The notes below the pieces were generated by a model. That model saw nothing but the letters and a program-made list of their open reading frames with translations. It was not told the origin of the DNA and made no database searches. From Embleya sp051903075 (GTDB lineage Bacteria > Actinomycetota > Actinomycetes > Streptomycetales > Streptomycetaceae): 64,000 nt of DNA. Where the stretch lies: positions 868,001-932,000 of the forward strand of contig NZ_CP182423.1 of the NCBI RefSeq assembly GCF_051903075.1. Direction: 5' to 3'. Position numbers and translations under genes: made by a program. Positions 1 through 8,838 of the stretch are shown here, piece after piece (position 1 is the first letter of the stretch; each line of letters begins with the position of its first letter).

Positions 1-28
1 CCTGCGGGGTGTCAGCGCTCGCGGTCAT
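1..28 (-). CDS. Possible start of the next gene of the sugar importer operon (partial)
   Basis: An ATG on the minus strand begins an open frame (M-T-A-S-A-D-T-P-Q) that runs off the left edge, about 100 bases after the stop of the second permease. Only nine codons are visible. A glycoside hydrolase would be usual in this place, but nothing in the visible residues shows function. The upstream purine-rich AAAGAG gives only weak support for a ribosome binding site. Confidence 0.35.
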
Positions 29-131
29 GGGGAATCGCTCTTTCTCGTCGGCCGTCGGCGCGCGCCGGCTTTTCGTGCGCGTCGGGCTGGTCGTACGGGA
101 GGGGGTGGGGGCGGGCCGACGGGTGTGCGGT

Positions 132-998
132 TCAGCCCTTGAGTGCCCCGGAGGACAGGCCGCTGACGAACGACCGCTGGAAGAACAGGAAGACGATCAC
201 CGAGGGCAGCAGCGCCAGCAGCGAGGCCGCCATCACCACGCCGGGGGTCACGGCCGGGTCGATCCGCAGGGTCCGCAGCGCCAGTGGCAGCGTGTACGAG
301 GAGGAGTCGGTGGCCACGAGCAGGGGCAGCAGGTACTGGTCCCAGATCATGGTGAAGCCGAAGACCCCGATGACGCCGAGCGCGGGCTTGCACATCGGCA
401 GGATGATCTGGGCGAAGATCCGGAAGTCCCCGGCGCCGTCGATGCGCGCCGCCTCCTCGAGTTCGCGCGGCACGTCCTTCATGAACTCGGTCATCACCAG
501 GATGGAGAACCCCCAGGCACCCAGGGGAACGATCATTCCGGCGAGGGTGCCGATGAGGTTGAAGTGCACGACCGGCAGGTCGGCGAGCACGACGGACAGC
601 GGGATGGCAAGGATCTCCTCGGGCAGCATCAGCGTCGCCAGGATGGCGACGAACGCCAGCGTCATGCCCGGGAAGACCTTCCTGGCCAGCGCGTATCCGG
701 CCAGGACGGAGACGGACACCTGGAGCAGCAGCCCGAAGCCGACGACGAAGAAGGAGTTCAGCAGATACTTGAGCACCCCCTGGTCGAAGGCGATGTTGAA
801 GTTGTCCAACGTGAAGCCCGAGGGCACGATACTCAGCTGCGTCGGGTCCTTGATGTCGCCGAAGGCGCCGACGAGCAGGGCCAGCAGCGGGCCCGCGAAC
901 ATGGTCAGGACCAGGAGGTAGACGACGGCCTTCAGGATCCGTCCGCCGATGCTGCGGCTCTCGGTCAGGCCCAGCGCGGTTTCGGTCGACTCGCTCAC
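132..998 (-). CDS. Carbohydrate ABC transporter permease, MalG type
   Basis: Inner-membrane subunit of a binding-protein-dependent sugar importer, 288 residues, about six membrane segments. The EAA loop that contacts the ATPase is visible as EEAARIDGAGDFRIFAQIILP, with the G-x-A-I/L-P type ending, about 80 residues from the C terminus. The GTG start (998) overlaps the stop of the upstream permease gene as GTGA, so the two are translationally coupled. No ATPase gene is present in the window; such CUT1 systems in streptomycetes often share one general ATPase (MsiK), which is an inference here. Substrate unknown. A much longer upstream frame exists but is antisense-like and has no family match. 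Confidence 0.93.
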   Translation of the reverse strand: MSESTETALGLTESRSIGGRILKAVVYLLVLTMFAGPLLALLVGAFGDIKDPTQLSIVPSGFTLDNFNIAFDQGVLKYLLNSFFVVGFGLLLQVSVSVLAGYALARKVFPGMTLAFVAILATLMLPEEILAIPLSVVLADLPVVHFNLIGTLAGMIVPLGAWGFSILVMTEFMKDVPRELEEAARIDGAGDFRIFAQIILPMCKPALGVIGVFGFTMIWDQYLLPLLVATDSSSYTLPLALRTLRIDPAVTPGVVMAASLLALLPSVIVFLFFQRSFVSGLSSGALKG

Positions 999-1966
999 TT
1001 GCTCTCCCTCCGCCGCAGCAGTTGGACGATGATGGTCAGGATCAGCGTCGCCGCGAACAGCAGGACCGCTCCCGCCGCGCCGACTCCGAGCCGGTTCTGC
1101 TCGAGTCCGAGCTTGTAGATGAGGGTCATGACGACCTCGGTGGAGCCGTTGGGCCCGCCGTTGGTCAGCAGGAACACCTCGGTGAACACGCGCAGTCCGC
1201 GAATCGCGGCGAGGATGAACAGGATCGAGAACACCGAACGCAGTCCGGGCACCGTCACGTGCCGCACCCGCTGCCACCGGGAGGCACCGTCGACCCTGGC
1301 CGCCTCGTACAGACCGCGGTCCACACTCGTCAGACCGGCGAGGAAGATCATCATGTCGTAGGGGGCGCCGCGCCAGATGCCGGTGACCATGATGGATGCC
1401 ATCGAGGTGTCGGGGTCGTTGATGAACCCCGACGGGCCCATTCCCGCCAGCGCGAGAATGGAGTTGAGCATGCCGTCGCCGGTCGGGTGGTACATGATCC
1501 GCCACAGTTCGGCGACGACCGCCATCGGCACCACCACCGGAAGGAACGCGGCGGAGCGCACGAATCCCAGTCGGCGGCTCTGCCCCTCCATCAGCAGGGC
1601 CAGGGCGAAGCCGAGCGCCATCGCGCCGAAGGTCTGACCGACGGCGAGGACGATCGTGTGCCAGACGGCCTCGCGGAACCCGTGGGACTGCAACACCGTG
1701 CTGTAGTTCTCGGTGCCGACCCACCGGTTTCCCAGGTAGGGCTGAACGTCCTGGAAGGACATGGTCACCGCGTTGACCATGGGGATGAACTTGAAGTACA
1801 GGGAGAGGATCAGCGCCGGGGCCAGAAACAGCCAGGGCGTCCACCACCGGCCTCCCCGGCGGCCGCGGACCCGGCGGTCGGCGGCCCCGCCGCCCCGGCG
1901 ACCCACTTTTCGCGGGGCGGGGCCGGTCGCCGGCAGGGCGGCCGGATCCGCCTGGTCGAGGCTCAT
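995..1966 (-). CDS. Carbohydrate ABC transporter permease, MalF type
   Basis: 323-residue CUT1-family permease. The N terminus (about 45 residues) is Arg-rich and cytoplasmic, then WLFLAPALILSLYFKFIP begins the first membrane segment, typical of MalF/UgpA-like subunits. The EAA loop reads YEAARVDGASRWQRVRHVTVP near residue 215. The ATG overlaps the TGA of the binding-protein gene (ATGA at 1963-1966) and the stop overlaps the MalG-type start, so all three importer genes form one coupled operon. Partner: the lipoprotein encoded upstream delivers the sugar to this pair. Confidence 0.93.
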   Translation of the reverse strand: MSLDQADPAALPATGPAPRKVGRRGGGAADRRVRGRRGGRWWTPWLFLAPALILSLYFKFIPMVNAVTMSFQDVQPYLGNRWVGTENYSTVLQSHGFREAVWHTIVLAVGQTFGAMALGFALALLMEGQSRRLGFVRSAAFLPVVVPMAVVAELWRIMYHPTGDGMLNSILALAGMGPSGFINDPDTSMASIMVTGIWRGAPYDMMIFLAGLTSVDRGLYEAARVDGASRWQRVRHVTVPGLRSVFSILFILAAIRGLRVFTEVFLLTNGGPNGSTEVVMTLIYKLGLEQNRLGVGAAGAVLLFAATLILTIIVQLLRRRESK

Positions 1967-3291
1967 GACGCGGCGATCCCCTGCTCCTTGAGGATGTCGG
2001 CGAGCTGCTTGTCGAGCTCACGCAACTTGGTGTTGATGTCCAGGCCGCAGTCCGCCAAGAGCGCGTTCACCGCGTCCGCCGTCACCTGTCGCACCGGCGT
2101 CCAGTTCGGGATGGAGGGCGCGTAGCGGCCGGAGTCCTGGTACGCCTGGGCGTAGGTCTTCCAGCGCGGGTCGGTGCGGATCTGGGCGATGTCCACGTTG
2201 GTGTTGACGGGAATCTGCACCGTGTAGCCGGTGGTGCCCTCCATGCCCTTCTTCTGGCCCTCGACGGAGACCGCGAAGCTCGCGAAGGCGTCCTGGCCGG
2301 CGCGGTTGTCGGAGCCGGCCATCAGGTAGACGGAGCTGCCCTCGGCGAGGACGGTGGCGTCCTTCGGCCCCTTGGGCATCGGCACGACCTCGTACTTGTC
2401 CGCGCCGAGCGACTTGTCGAAGCGCGGCAGCAGGTACGGGCCGACGACGTACATCCCGGCCTTGCCCGCCTCGAACGTCTCGTTCGTCGGCGGGGTGTCC
2501 ATGGTCACGGCGCCGGGCTGGATCGCCTTGGTCTTGCAGCCGAGGTCACGGAACCACTGCATGGCCTGCACCGATGCAGGGGTGGTCATGGCCGGCTTGT
2601 ACTTGCCCTTGCCCGTCTCGGTGATGAAGTCGCCGCCCGCGGCCCACAGGAAGTTGGAGAAGTACCAGGAGGCGTAGCCGCGCTTGGTGGACAGCGGCGC
2701 GGCGAGCCCGGCGGTGTTGTTCTTGCCGTCGCCGTCGGGGTCCTGGGTGGTGAAGGCCGCGGCCATCGCGGCGAACTCGTCCCAGGTCCGCGGGGGCTCG
2801 AGCTTGAGCTTCTCGCGCCAGTCCTTGCGGATGAGCAGCGCGGACGCCTGCGCGGAGATGGGCAGGCCGAACTGCTTGCCGTCCAGGCTCTTCCCGGACT
2901 GCAGCCCCTGACCGATGATCTGGGCGCTGTCCTTGATCTTGCCCATGTCGATCTCGCGGAGCAGACCCTGGCTGTGCATGGTCCCGATCTGCGTCGCGTC
3001 GTTCATGACGATGTCGGGAAGCTTCTTCTGGGCGGCGCGCTGCTGCAGTTTGGTCTCGAAGTCGTCGAAGATCGCCGTGACCTCGACCTTGAAGCCCGTG
3101 GCCTTCTCGAAGGCGGCGGCCAGCTCCTGCGCGCCCTTCTCGCCCGGTCCGCCCGGCGTCGTCCGGGTCCAAAGCTCGAGAGGTGCCTTGGAGTTCTGCT
3201 TGGCATCCACTCCCGCAGGCCCGGATGTACAGCTGGTGAGGATCAGGGCGGAGGCGAGGGCCCCGACACCGATCCATCGCGATCTTTGCAT
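1963..3291 (-). CDS. Sugar-binding lipoprotein of the ABC importer (SBP family 1)
   Basis: 442-residue extracellular solute-binding protein anchored as a lipoprotein: signal segment WIGVGALASALILTSC with lipobox Cys at residue 21. The start ATG at 3291 is chosen because GGAG lies seven bases upstream and the signal peptide follows at once; a longer frame upstream lacks any signal. The mature part has the ELWTRTTPGGPGEKGAQEL and later DPDGDGKNN segments seen in maltose/multiple-sugar binding proteins. It heads the operon with the two permeases. A LacI-type operator lies about 35 bases upstream of the start, so repression by a LacI-family sugar regulator is likely, although no LacI gene is in the window. 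Confidence 0.95.
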   Translation of the reverse strand: MQRSRWIGVGALASALILTSCTSGPAGVDAKQNSKAPLELWTRTTPGGPGEKGAQELAAAFEKATGFKVEVTAIFDDFETKLQQRAAQKKLPDIVMNDATQIGTMHSQGLLREIDMGKIKDSAQIIGQGLQSGKSLDGKQFGLPISAQASALLIRKDWREKLKLEPPRTWDEFAAMAAAFTTQDPDGDGKNNTAGLAAPLSTKRGYASWYFSNFLWAAGGDFITETGKGKYKPAMTTPASVQAMQWFRDLGCKTKAIQPGAVTMDTPPTNETFEAGKAGMYVVGPYLLPRFDKSLGADKYEVVPMPKGPKDATVLAEGSSVYLMAGSDNRAGQDAFASFAVSVEGQKKGMEGTTGYTVQIPVNTNVDIAQIRTDPRWKTYAQAYQDSGRYAPSIPNWTPVRQVTADAVNALLADCGLDINTKLRELDKQLADILKEQGIAAS

Positions 3292-3766
3292 GACTACTCC
3301 TGTTTTCGCCGGATCGCAGTGGCCTGGAAAGCGCTTGCTGGGACGGTAACGGGGTCCGATTCGCCGGTCAATAGTCCGATGAATACAAGAGGTTTCAGCG
3401 GCCGACGAGAACACTCGTCCGACGCGCTTCCGCACCGCCCCCACGTGATCCGACCGGCGGTAGGGACGGCCTGGCACCGTTGGATGGGCGCTTATGCGTG
3501 CATTTTGGGCATGGACGGGAACGGCGAGTAGTCGTCCGAGTCGAGAAGTTCGAGCAGCCAAGGTCACAGCGATGACATTTCAATGATCCGATGTATGGTT
3601 TCCGTGAGCTTCAGGCCGGACAACACCCGGGCCGGGCCGCGCCGAACCCGGGCCAGGCCGTACCAATCGCGACATTCAGTCAGACGTTTGCCACCGCATC
3701 CGAGCAGGGACCGCCGATCGTCCGGCATCGGTCCACCATCGGACAGGCCGAGGAGACCGACCCGCC
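3292..3766. promoter_or_regulatory. 475-base divergent intergenic region, sugar importer / hydroxyacid dehydrogenase
   Basis: No gene supported. Holds the divergent promoters of the importer operon (left) and the 2-hydroxyacid dehydrogenase (right). Visible elements: the LacI-type palindrome at 3325-3340, and TCCGATG elements at 3375-3381 and 3587-3593 in a similar context (AATNNTCCGATGNAT). A third TCCGATG lies at 5614-5620 just upstream of the FadR-type regulator gene, which makes it a candidate site for that regulator. The stretch 3571-3602 is noticeably less GC-rich than its surroundings. Confidence 0.5.
3325..3340. promoter_or_regulatory. LacI-family operator-like palindrome
   Basis: TGGAAAGCGCTTGCTG, with central CG and the perfect core AAGCGCTT, fits the general shape of LacI-family operators in actinomycete sugar operons. 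It sits 34 bases in front of the binding-protein start codon, a suitable place to block transcription. The regulator is not encoded nearby. Confidence 0.5.
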
Positions 3767-4777
3767 ATGAACGAACCGGCCACCGTACCGACAGCGCTGT
3801 TGGTCATGGAGGAAGCACGCCGGGCCGACGTCTACCCGCCCGAAGTGCTGGCCGGGCTCGGCCGGCTCGTGCACTGGCAGGGTCCGCCCCTCACCCGGCA
3901 GGAGTTGGAGGCGGATCCGGATGTGCTGCGCGACGTCGACCTCCTGCTCACGGGCTGGGGTGCACCCGTCCTGGATGGCGACCTCCTGTCACATGCCCCG
4001 CGGCTGCGGGCGGTTCTCGTCGCGGCGGGATCCGTCCGGCACCTGACCACACCCGCCTTCTGGGACCGCGGCATCCCGATCGTCTCGGCCGCCGCGGCCA
4101 ATGCCGTTCCGGTGGCGGAGTTCACCCTCGCCCATGTCCTCCTCGGACTGAAGCAGGCCCACCACATCGCCCGGGAGGTGGCGCACAACCGCCGCTTCCC
4201 CGTCAATCCCGACGTCCCGGGTGCCTACCGGTCACGGGTGGGCCTGTTGGGGCTCGGGCACATAGGCCGGCTCGTCGCCGCCCACCTGGCGCGCTTCGAC
4301 GTCGAGGTGCTCGCCACGGATCCCGTCGCCTCCTCGGACACCGCCGAGCGCGCGGGAGTCCGGCTGGTCTCCATCGACGAACTCTTCGCCGGCTGCCATG
4401 TCGTCAGTCTCCACGCACCGCTGCTGCCCGAGACCCGCGGCTCGATCGGGGCACGGCTGTTGGGCTCCATGCGGCCGGGCGCGACACTGATCAACACCGC
4501 GCGGGGCGCGCTGATCGACGAGACCGCCGCCACGGAGGTCCTGCGGGCCAGGCCCGACCTCACCGCCGTACTGGACGTCACGCACCCCGAGCCCCCGGCT
4601 GCCGACTCGCCACTGTTCACCCTTCCCAACGTCGTCCTGACACCGCACCTGGCCGGCGCCATGGGGGCCGAGCGCCACCGCCTCGGGCAGCTCGTGCTCG
4701 ACGAAGTGCGCCGCTTCACCGAGGACCTGCCGCTCCGGCACGCGATCGACCCCGCCCACGCCGCGTCGCTGGCCTGA
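3767..4777 (+). CDS. D-isomer-specific 2-hydroxyacid dehydrogenase
   Basis: 336-residue NAD(P)-dependent oxidoreductase that interconverts 2-oxo acids and D-2-hydroxy acids. The Rossmann motif GLGHIG is at residues 162-167; catalytic Arg246 lies in NTARGAL, Glu275 in THPEPP and His294 in TPHLAGA. GAGGAG lies 11 bases before the ATG. The gene diverges from the sugar importer and converges on the FadR-type regulator, so it may belong to a sugar-acid or glycerate route fed by the importer; this is inference from position only. The substrate cannot be read from the sequence. Confidence 0.9.
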   Translation: MNEPATVPTALLVMEEARRADVYPPEVLAGLGRLVHWQGPPLTRQELEADPDVLRDVDLLLTGWGAPVLDGDLLSHAPRLRAVLVAAGSVRHLTTPAFWDRGIPIVSAAAANAVPVAEFTLAHVLLGLKQAHHIAREVAHNRRFPVNPDVPGAYRSRVGLLGLGHIGRLVAAHLARFDVEVLATDPVASSDTAERAGVRLVSIDELFAGCHVVSLHAPLLPETRGSIGARLLGSMRPGATLINTARGALIDETAATEVLRARPDLTAVLDVTHPEPPAADSPLFTLPNVVLTPHLAGAMGAERHRLGQLVLDEVRRFTEDLPLRHAIDPAHAASLA

Positions 4778-4782
4778 CGCGC

Positions 4783-4897
4783 GGTCGGGCACTGCCGGCG
4801 CGGCTGGGCACTGGCGGCGCGGCTGGGCACTGGCGGCGCGGCTGGGCACTGGCGGCGCGGCTGGGCACTGGCGGCGCGGCTGGGCACTGGCGGGCGC
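4783..4897. repeat. 19-bp minisatellite, about six tandem copies
   Basis: Unit GGCTGGGCACTGGCGGCGC. A degenerate first copy starts at 4783; exact copies start at 4802, 4821, 4840, 4859 and the last, slightly changed, at 4878. It fills the gap between the convergent hydroxyacid dehydrogenase and FadR-type regulator genes. A period of 19 is not a multiple of three, so it is not a protein repeat. It is followed by a short GC-rich hairpin (CGGGC CTG GCCCG, 4901-4913) that might serve as a terminator. Confidence 0.95.
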
Positions 4898-4921
4898 GGT
4901 CGGGCCTGGCCCGGCCGCGCC

Positions 4922-5593
4922 TCAGGCCACCTTGCGCAGCCACTGCTCGACGCCCGCGATGTGCGCCGTCGACCACGCCCGCGCGGCCTCCGCGTCGCCG
5001 CTCTCCAGCGCGTCCACGATCGCCTGGTGCTCGCGCACCGTACGCTCCCACGAACCGCTCTGGGTCAGGCCGCGCCAGTGCCGGGCGCGCATCGTGGGAC
5101 TGGACAACGAATCCAGCAGCGAGCACAGCACGGGATTGCCGCTGAAGCCCGCGATCGCCTGGTGGAAGCGCAGATCCTGCTCGATCAGTTGCTCGGTGGT
5201 CGGCTGCGGCTCGTCGACCTGCGCGAGGCCGCGCAACCCGGCGATCCCCGCGGCGTCGATCCGGGCCGCGGCGAGCGCGGTCGCGGCGGGTTCCAGGATC
5301 CGTCTGACCTGGAGGAAGTCGAGCACGCTCTTGTCGTGGTGGAAGTCCACGACGAACGCGATCGCGCCCATCAACAGGCCGGGTTCCAGACTGGTCACAT
5401 ACGTGCCGTCGCCCTGGCGCACGTCCAGGATCTGGATCAGCGACAACGCCTTGACCGCCTCGCGCAGCGAGTTGCGCGACAATCCCAGCTTGGTGGCCAG
5501 GTCCGCCTCTTTCGGAAGCTTGTCGCCGGGCCGGAGCTCCCCGGAGACGATCATCTCCTTGATCCTGTCGATGGCCTCGTCCGTCACAGCCAT
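4922..5593 (-). CDS. GntR-family transcriptional regulator, FadR (FCD) subfamily
   Basis: 223 residues: winged helix at about 1-70 (KLPKEADLATKLGLSRNSLREAV contains the recognition region) followed by an all-helical FCD effector domain (FLQVRRILEPAATALA, DLRFHQAIA, REHQAIVDALESGDAEAA). FCD domains bind small organic acids, often with a metal through Asp and His residues. The start ATG has GGAAGG upstream. Just before it lie two related direct elements (CTGGAAG) and a TCCGATG box also found in the 3292-3766 region, so it probably regulates itself and the importer/dehydrogenase locus. Confidence 0.93.
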   Translation of the reverse strand: MAVTDEAIDRIKEMIVSGELRPGDKLPKEADLATKLGLSRNSLREAVKALSLIQILDVRQGDGTYVTSLEPGLLMGAIAFVVDFHHDKSVLDFLQVRRILEPAATALAAARIDAAGIAGLRGLAQVDEPQPTTEQLIEQDLRFHQAIAGFSGNPVLCSLLDSLSSPTMRARHWRGLTQSGSWERTVREHQAIVDALESGDAEAARAWSTAHIAGVEQWLRKVA

Positions 5594-5799
5594 GCCGATG
5601 ATCCTTCCAGAGATCCGATGACTTCCAGTATGACGGCCGGGCGCACCGGAAAACAGACTGCTCGGACCACCACCCATCAGCCGCCTGCGGCGTCGTCCCG
5701 GCACCCGCGGGCCCTCAGCCATCCGATCTCCCGGGACGTTCCGGGTACGGCTCCCGGCGACGGCGCCGGATGTCCGACGCGCGGAGCCCGACATGGCGA

Positions 5800-5829
5800 A
5801 CGAGGCCGCGGCGGGGGCCGCGGCCTCGT
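5800..5829. terminator. Strong hairpin terminator downstream of the M4 protease
   Basis: Perfect 13-bp arms ACGAGGCCGCGGC / GCCGCGGCCTCGT with a GGGG loop. It lies in the 318-base gap 5594-5911, downstream of the protease stop codon (minus strand). The rest of the gap shows only short, imperfect GTCGGGTGCC/GTCCGGCGCC-like repeats (about 5850-5890) and the FadR-gene promoter at its left end; no gene is supported there. Confidence 0.75.
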
Positions 5830-5911
5830 CTGGGGGACGGACGTGGGGTGCCTGGCGTCGGGTGCCTATCGTCCGGCGCCTGTCGTCGGATCTATCGAGG
5901 TGCGTTCGGCA

Positions 5912-7453
5912 TCACGGGCAGGTCGGGTCACCGGGCTGGGCCGGGACGCTCACCGCGTTCCAGGCGGCCTTGGTCTTGTTGAACAGGCCGCAAGTGGAGT
6001 CGAGCGCCTTGGCGGACTTCAGGGTCGCGGTGCGGTACTTCTTGTAGGTCATGCCGCTCGTCTTGAGCAACATGCCGCCGTAGAAGATTTTGCCCGCGGT
6101 CTGGATTCCGGCGCCCGTGAGTTGCGTGTTGTTGCAGGTCGGGCTGCTGGGCTTGCCGCCACCGGGGTTCGTGCCCTCGGCGAGCAGGTAGAACCAGTGG
6201 TTCAGCGGACCGGCCGCCGCGTGGGTCTCGGTGCCCGGGATCGAGGCGCTGTAGCAGTTCGGGTTGTTGCTGATCTGCGAGGGGTTGTACATGTTGCGGA
6301 TCGGGCCGCTGCCGACCAGGTTGACCGTCTCGCCGACCAGGTAGTCCGGGCGGTCGTAGGGCGAGGGCTCGTTGGTGTACGCCTCGGTGAGCGCGCCGAA
6401 GATATCGCCGGTGCCTTCACCCAGGCCGGCCTCGGAGCCGGCGCCGCCGGGGGTGAACTGGTCTATGCCGTGCCCGAATTCGTGGCCCACGACGTCCATG
6501 GACGCGATCCACTGGTTGCTCTGGTTGTGGCCGATCTGGATCTGCGAGCCGGTCCAGTAGGCGTTGACCGCGGGCAGCCCGACGCGTACCGGCCAGCTTC
6601 CGCCGTTGCCGTTGTGGCCGTTGCGACCGAGCCAGTCGCGGAGCATGTTCCATTCCTTCTGCGCGGCCCACAGGGCGTCCACGCAGCCGGTCTCCTTGCT
6701 CGCGGCGTTGCCGTTGCCCCAGGTGTCGGTGGCCTTGGTGAACACGCCGCCGTTGTAGTCGGAGCAGGACAGGCCGGGCCGGGTCAGGTCGGTCATCTTG
6801 TAGTTGCCGGCGCTGCCGCTGGTGGTGATCGTCAGCGGGTTGGGGCCGTTCCACTGGCTGGTACCGGTGCCGCCCTTGACGTCGTCGTAGGAGTCGAGCA
6901 ACTGCCCCGAGCGGGCGTCGACGAAGACGTGCAGCCGGCTGGGCGCGGTCTCGGTGTTGCCGATCAGCACGGTCTCCCAGGCCAGGTTCGCGCCACCCTC
7001 CCGGACCCGGACGACCAGGCGTCGCGAGTCGACCTTCTCGACGACCCTGAGTTGCGCACGCGAGACGTTCTCGGCCGCGTCCTTGCCGACCGTCGGCTTG
7101 ACGGGGACGTCGATCCGCTGATCGGTGGCCGACTGGGCGGCCCGGACGGTGCCGTTGCCGTCGGCCAGCACCGCCGCGCTGCCGCCGACCACGGGCAGCC
7201 CGCGGTAGGTGCGCTCGTAGGCCACGGAGTACAGGTTGTCGACCCACGGGGTGACCTGCTGCCGCACGTAACTCTCGTCGGGGCCCTTGGCCAGGACGTC
7301 CAGGCCGCTCGCCGCGGCCCGGTCGGCGGCGGACACGGCCGCCGCCAATCCGGGCGCGGGCGCAGGCGTCGCCGCGTTCGACTGGGAGGTACCGACCACG
7401 AGGCCGGCGAGTAGGGCCAGGACCGACCCGACCGTCACCGTGCTGCGTTTCAT
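5912..7453 (-). CDS. Secreted M4-family (thermolysin-like) neutral metalloprotease
   Basis: 513-residue preproenzyme. Signal peptide MKRSTVTVGSVLALLAGLVV up to about residue 27, then a FTP/PepSY-type propeptide, then the catalytic domain from about 195. Zinc site HEFGH at 324-328 with the third ligand Glu346 and Asp350 in GLGEGTGDIFG; the catalytic His lies in THAAAGPLNHWFYLL (about 411). Paired Cys (230/257, 400 and near the C terminus) suggest disulfides. The ATG has AAGGAG upstream. It should act outside the cell as an endopeptidase cleaving before hydrophobic residues. It is flanked by a strong terminator downstream. Confidence 0.94.
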   Translation of the reverse strand: MKRSTVTVGSVLALLAGLVVGTSQSNAATPAPAPGLAAAVSAADRAAASGLDVLAKGPDESYVRQQVTPWVDNLYSVAYERTYRGLPVVGGSAAVLADGNGTVRAAQSATDQRIDVPVKPTVGKDAAENVSRAQLRVVEKVDSRRLVVRVREGGANLAWETVLIGNTETAPSRLHVFVDARSGQLLDSYDDVKGGTGTSQWNGPNPLTITTSGSAGNYKMTDLTRPGLSCSDYNGGVFTKATDTWGNGNAASKETGCVDALWAAQKEWNMLRDWLGRNGHNGNGGSWPVRVGLPAVNAYWTGSQIQIGHNQSNQWIASMDVVGHEFGHGIDQFTPGGAGSEAGLGEGTGDIFGALTEAYTNEPSPYDRPDYLVGETVNLVGSGPIRNMYNPSQISNNPNCYSASIPGTETHAAAGPLNHWFYLLAEGTNPGGGKPSSPTCNNTQLTGAGIQTAGKIFYGGMLLKTSGMTYKKYRTATLKSAKALDSTCGLFNKTKAAWNAVSVPAQPGDPTCP

Positions 7454-7599
7454 CGAGGCTCCTTGGATGGAGGACAGGCCTCGACCACGAGTCCGACTCG
7501 CGCCGGCCCCGCGAGGTGAACGGAACCGACCATCAGGTGCGCCGGGTTCGTGCCCGAGCGAACGAAACGCTCACACAGTCACAAGTCGACCGTCAACAA

Positions 7600-7628
7600 A
7601 ACACAACCAGCCCGGCACAATCTGTCAA
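7600..7628 (-). promoter_or_regulatory. Possible promoter of the M4 protease
   Basis: On the minus strand a perfect TTGACA (7628-7623) is followed after 17 bases by TGTGTT, a weak -10. It lies about 150 bases before the protease start, in a stretch that is poorer in GC than its surroundings. The -35 is good and the -10 is poor, so this is tentative. Confidence 0.3.
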
Positions 7629-7692
7629 CACCCCCACACCCGCCCCAACCACCCACCCACGAACGCGAGTTGACGTTGGGCGCCGGCCGGTG

Positions 7693-8598
7693 TCAGGCGC
7701 CGGGGTCGGGCTTTATCGGTTCGGGGAGGTGGGCGCGGACCGCTTCCAGTTGTGCGGCGAAGGCCAGGCCCAGGAACAGCGCGATCGAGGTCAGGTAGGC
7801 CCACAGGATCAACGACACGAACGCGCTGAGCGGTCCGTACACCGAGTCGAACGAGCTGCTGAAGCGGACGTACAGGCCCAGCAGCCACGTCAGCAGCACC
7901 CACAACGCGACGTACACCGCCGCCCCGAACGCCAGCCAGGTGAAGCCGGGTTGGCGACGGCGCGGCGACCACCGGAACACCGCGGACGCCGAGAGCAGCG
8001 CGAGCGCGATGCCCACCGGCCAGCGCATCGTGTTCCCCACCGTTTGTTGGGTATCGCTCCAACCGTAGACGTCGCCGGCCGCTCCGACGATGTCGCGGCC
8101 GGCCACGGTCAGCAGTACACCGAGGCCGATCGGGATGCCCACCACGACGGTCATCACCGCGGCGCGGCCGTACTTGCGCGCGAACGGGCGGTCGCGTTCC
8201 ACGCCGTAGATCCGGTTGGCGCCCCGCTCGATCTGACTCATCGCCGTCGCGACGTTGACCAGCGCGAACAGCAATCCCAGGGAGAGCGCCGCCGCGCTGC
8301 CCTCACCCGCGTCGCGCAGCGTGTCCTGCACGACGGCCGAACTGGGGCCGGTGGACAGCCGACCGAGGACCGACGAGACGAACATGCCGAATTTGTCCGT
8401 GTGCAAGACCCTGGACAGCCCCACGACGGCGATCGCGAACGGCAGCACCGACAACACGGCCTGGAGCGCGAGCGCACGCGAGTGCGTGAACCCGTCCGCG
8501 TACCGAAACCGAATGAACGCGTTCTTGACCAGCGTCCACCCGCCGTACCGACGCAACGTCGCCCACGCCTCGTCGGCCGACAACTCCTCACCCTTCAT
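7693..8598 (-). CDS. YihY/BrkB-family integral membrane protein
   Basis: 301-residue inner-membrane protein with about six membrane segments and the family signatures RALALQAVLSVLPFAIAVVG and FSSSFDSVYGPLSAFVSLILWAYL. Members were once called tRNA-processing ribonuclease BN, but their real function is unsettled. I choose the ATG at 8598 because GGAG lies nine bases before it; ATGs at 8622 and 8634 and a GTG at 8739 are in frame but poorly preceded. It diverges from the SGNH lipoprotein gene. No functional link to neighbours is evident. Confidence 0.88.
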   Translation of the reverse strand: MKGEELSADEAWATLRRYGGWTLVKNAFIRFRYADGFTHSRALALQAVLSVLPFAIAVVGLSRVLHTDKFGMFVSSVLGRLSTGPSSAVVQDTLRDAGEGSAAALSLGLLFALVNVATAMSQIERGANRIYGVERDRPFARKYGRAAVMTVVVGIPIGLGVLLTVAGRDIVGAAGDVYGWSDTQQTVGNTMRWPVGIALALLSASAVFRWSPRRRQPGFTWLAFGAAVYVALWVLLTWLLGLYVRFSSSFDSVYGPLSAFVSLILWAYLTSIALFLGLAFAAQLEAVRAHLPEPIKPDPGA

Positions 8599-8838
8599 GT
8601 CCCGCGTCTCCGGAACCCGCATCGCTGTGCCCATGGCCGACTTCTGCCCGACGACCACGAATACAGCACAAAAACCGAAGAGTTTCGGATCACCTCCCGC
8701 TCCCGTGAACTTCGCGAGCAGATCGATACCGACAGCCACCGCGATGTCGGTCTTGGGGGATGACTGTTTCTCTCACAGGGTGTGATGAAACGATGACGAG
8801 GCCTCTGGGTGGGGATTTCTGCGGTTCTACTGAGGTGC

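Noticed and set aside
4716..4887. Coding repeat (PSRAASAQPRRQC-like) on the minus strand over the minisatellite
   Set aside because: The 19-base unit shifts frame each copy; the peptide is an artefact of open frames in GC-rich repeats.
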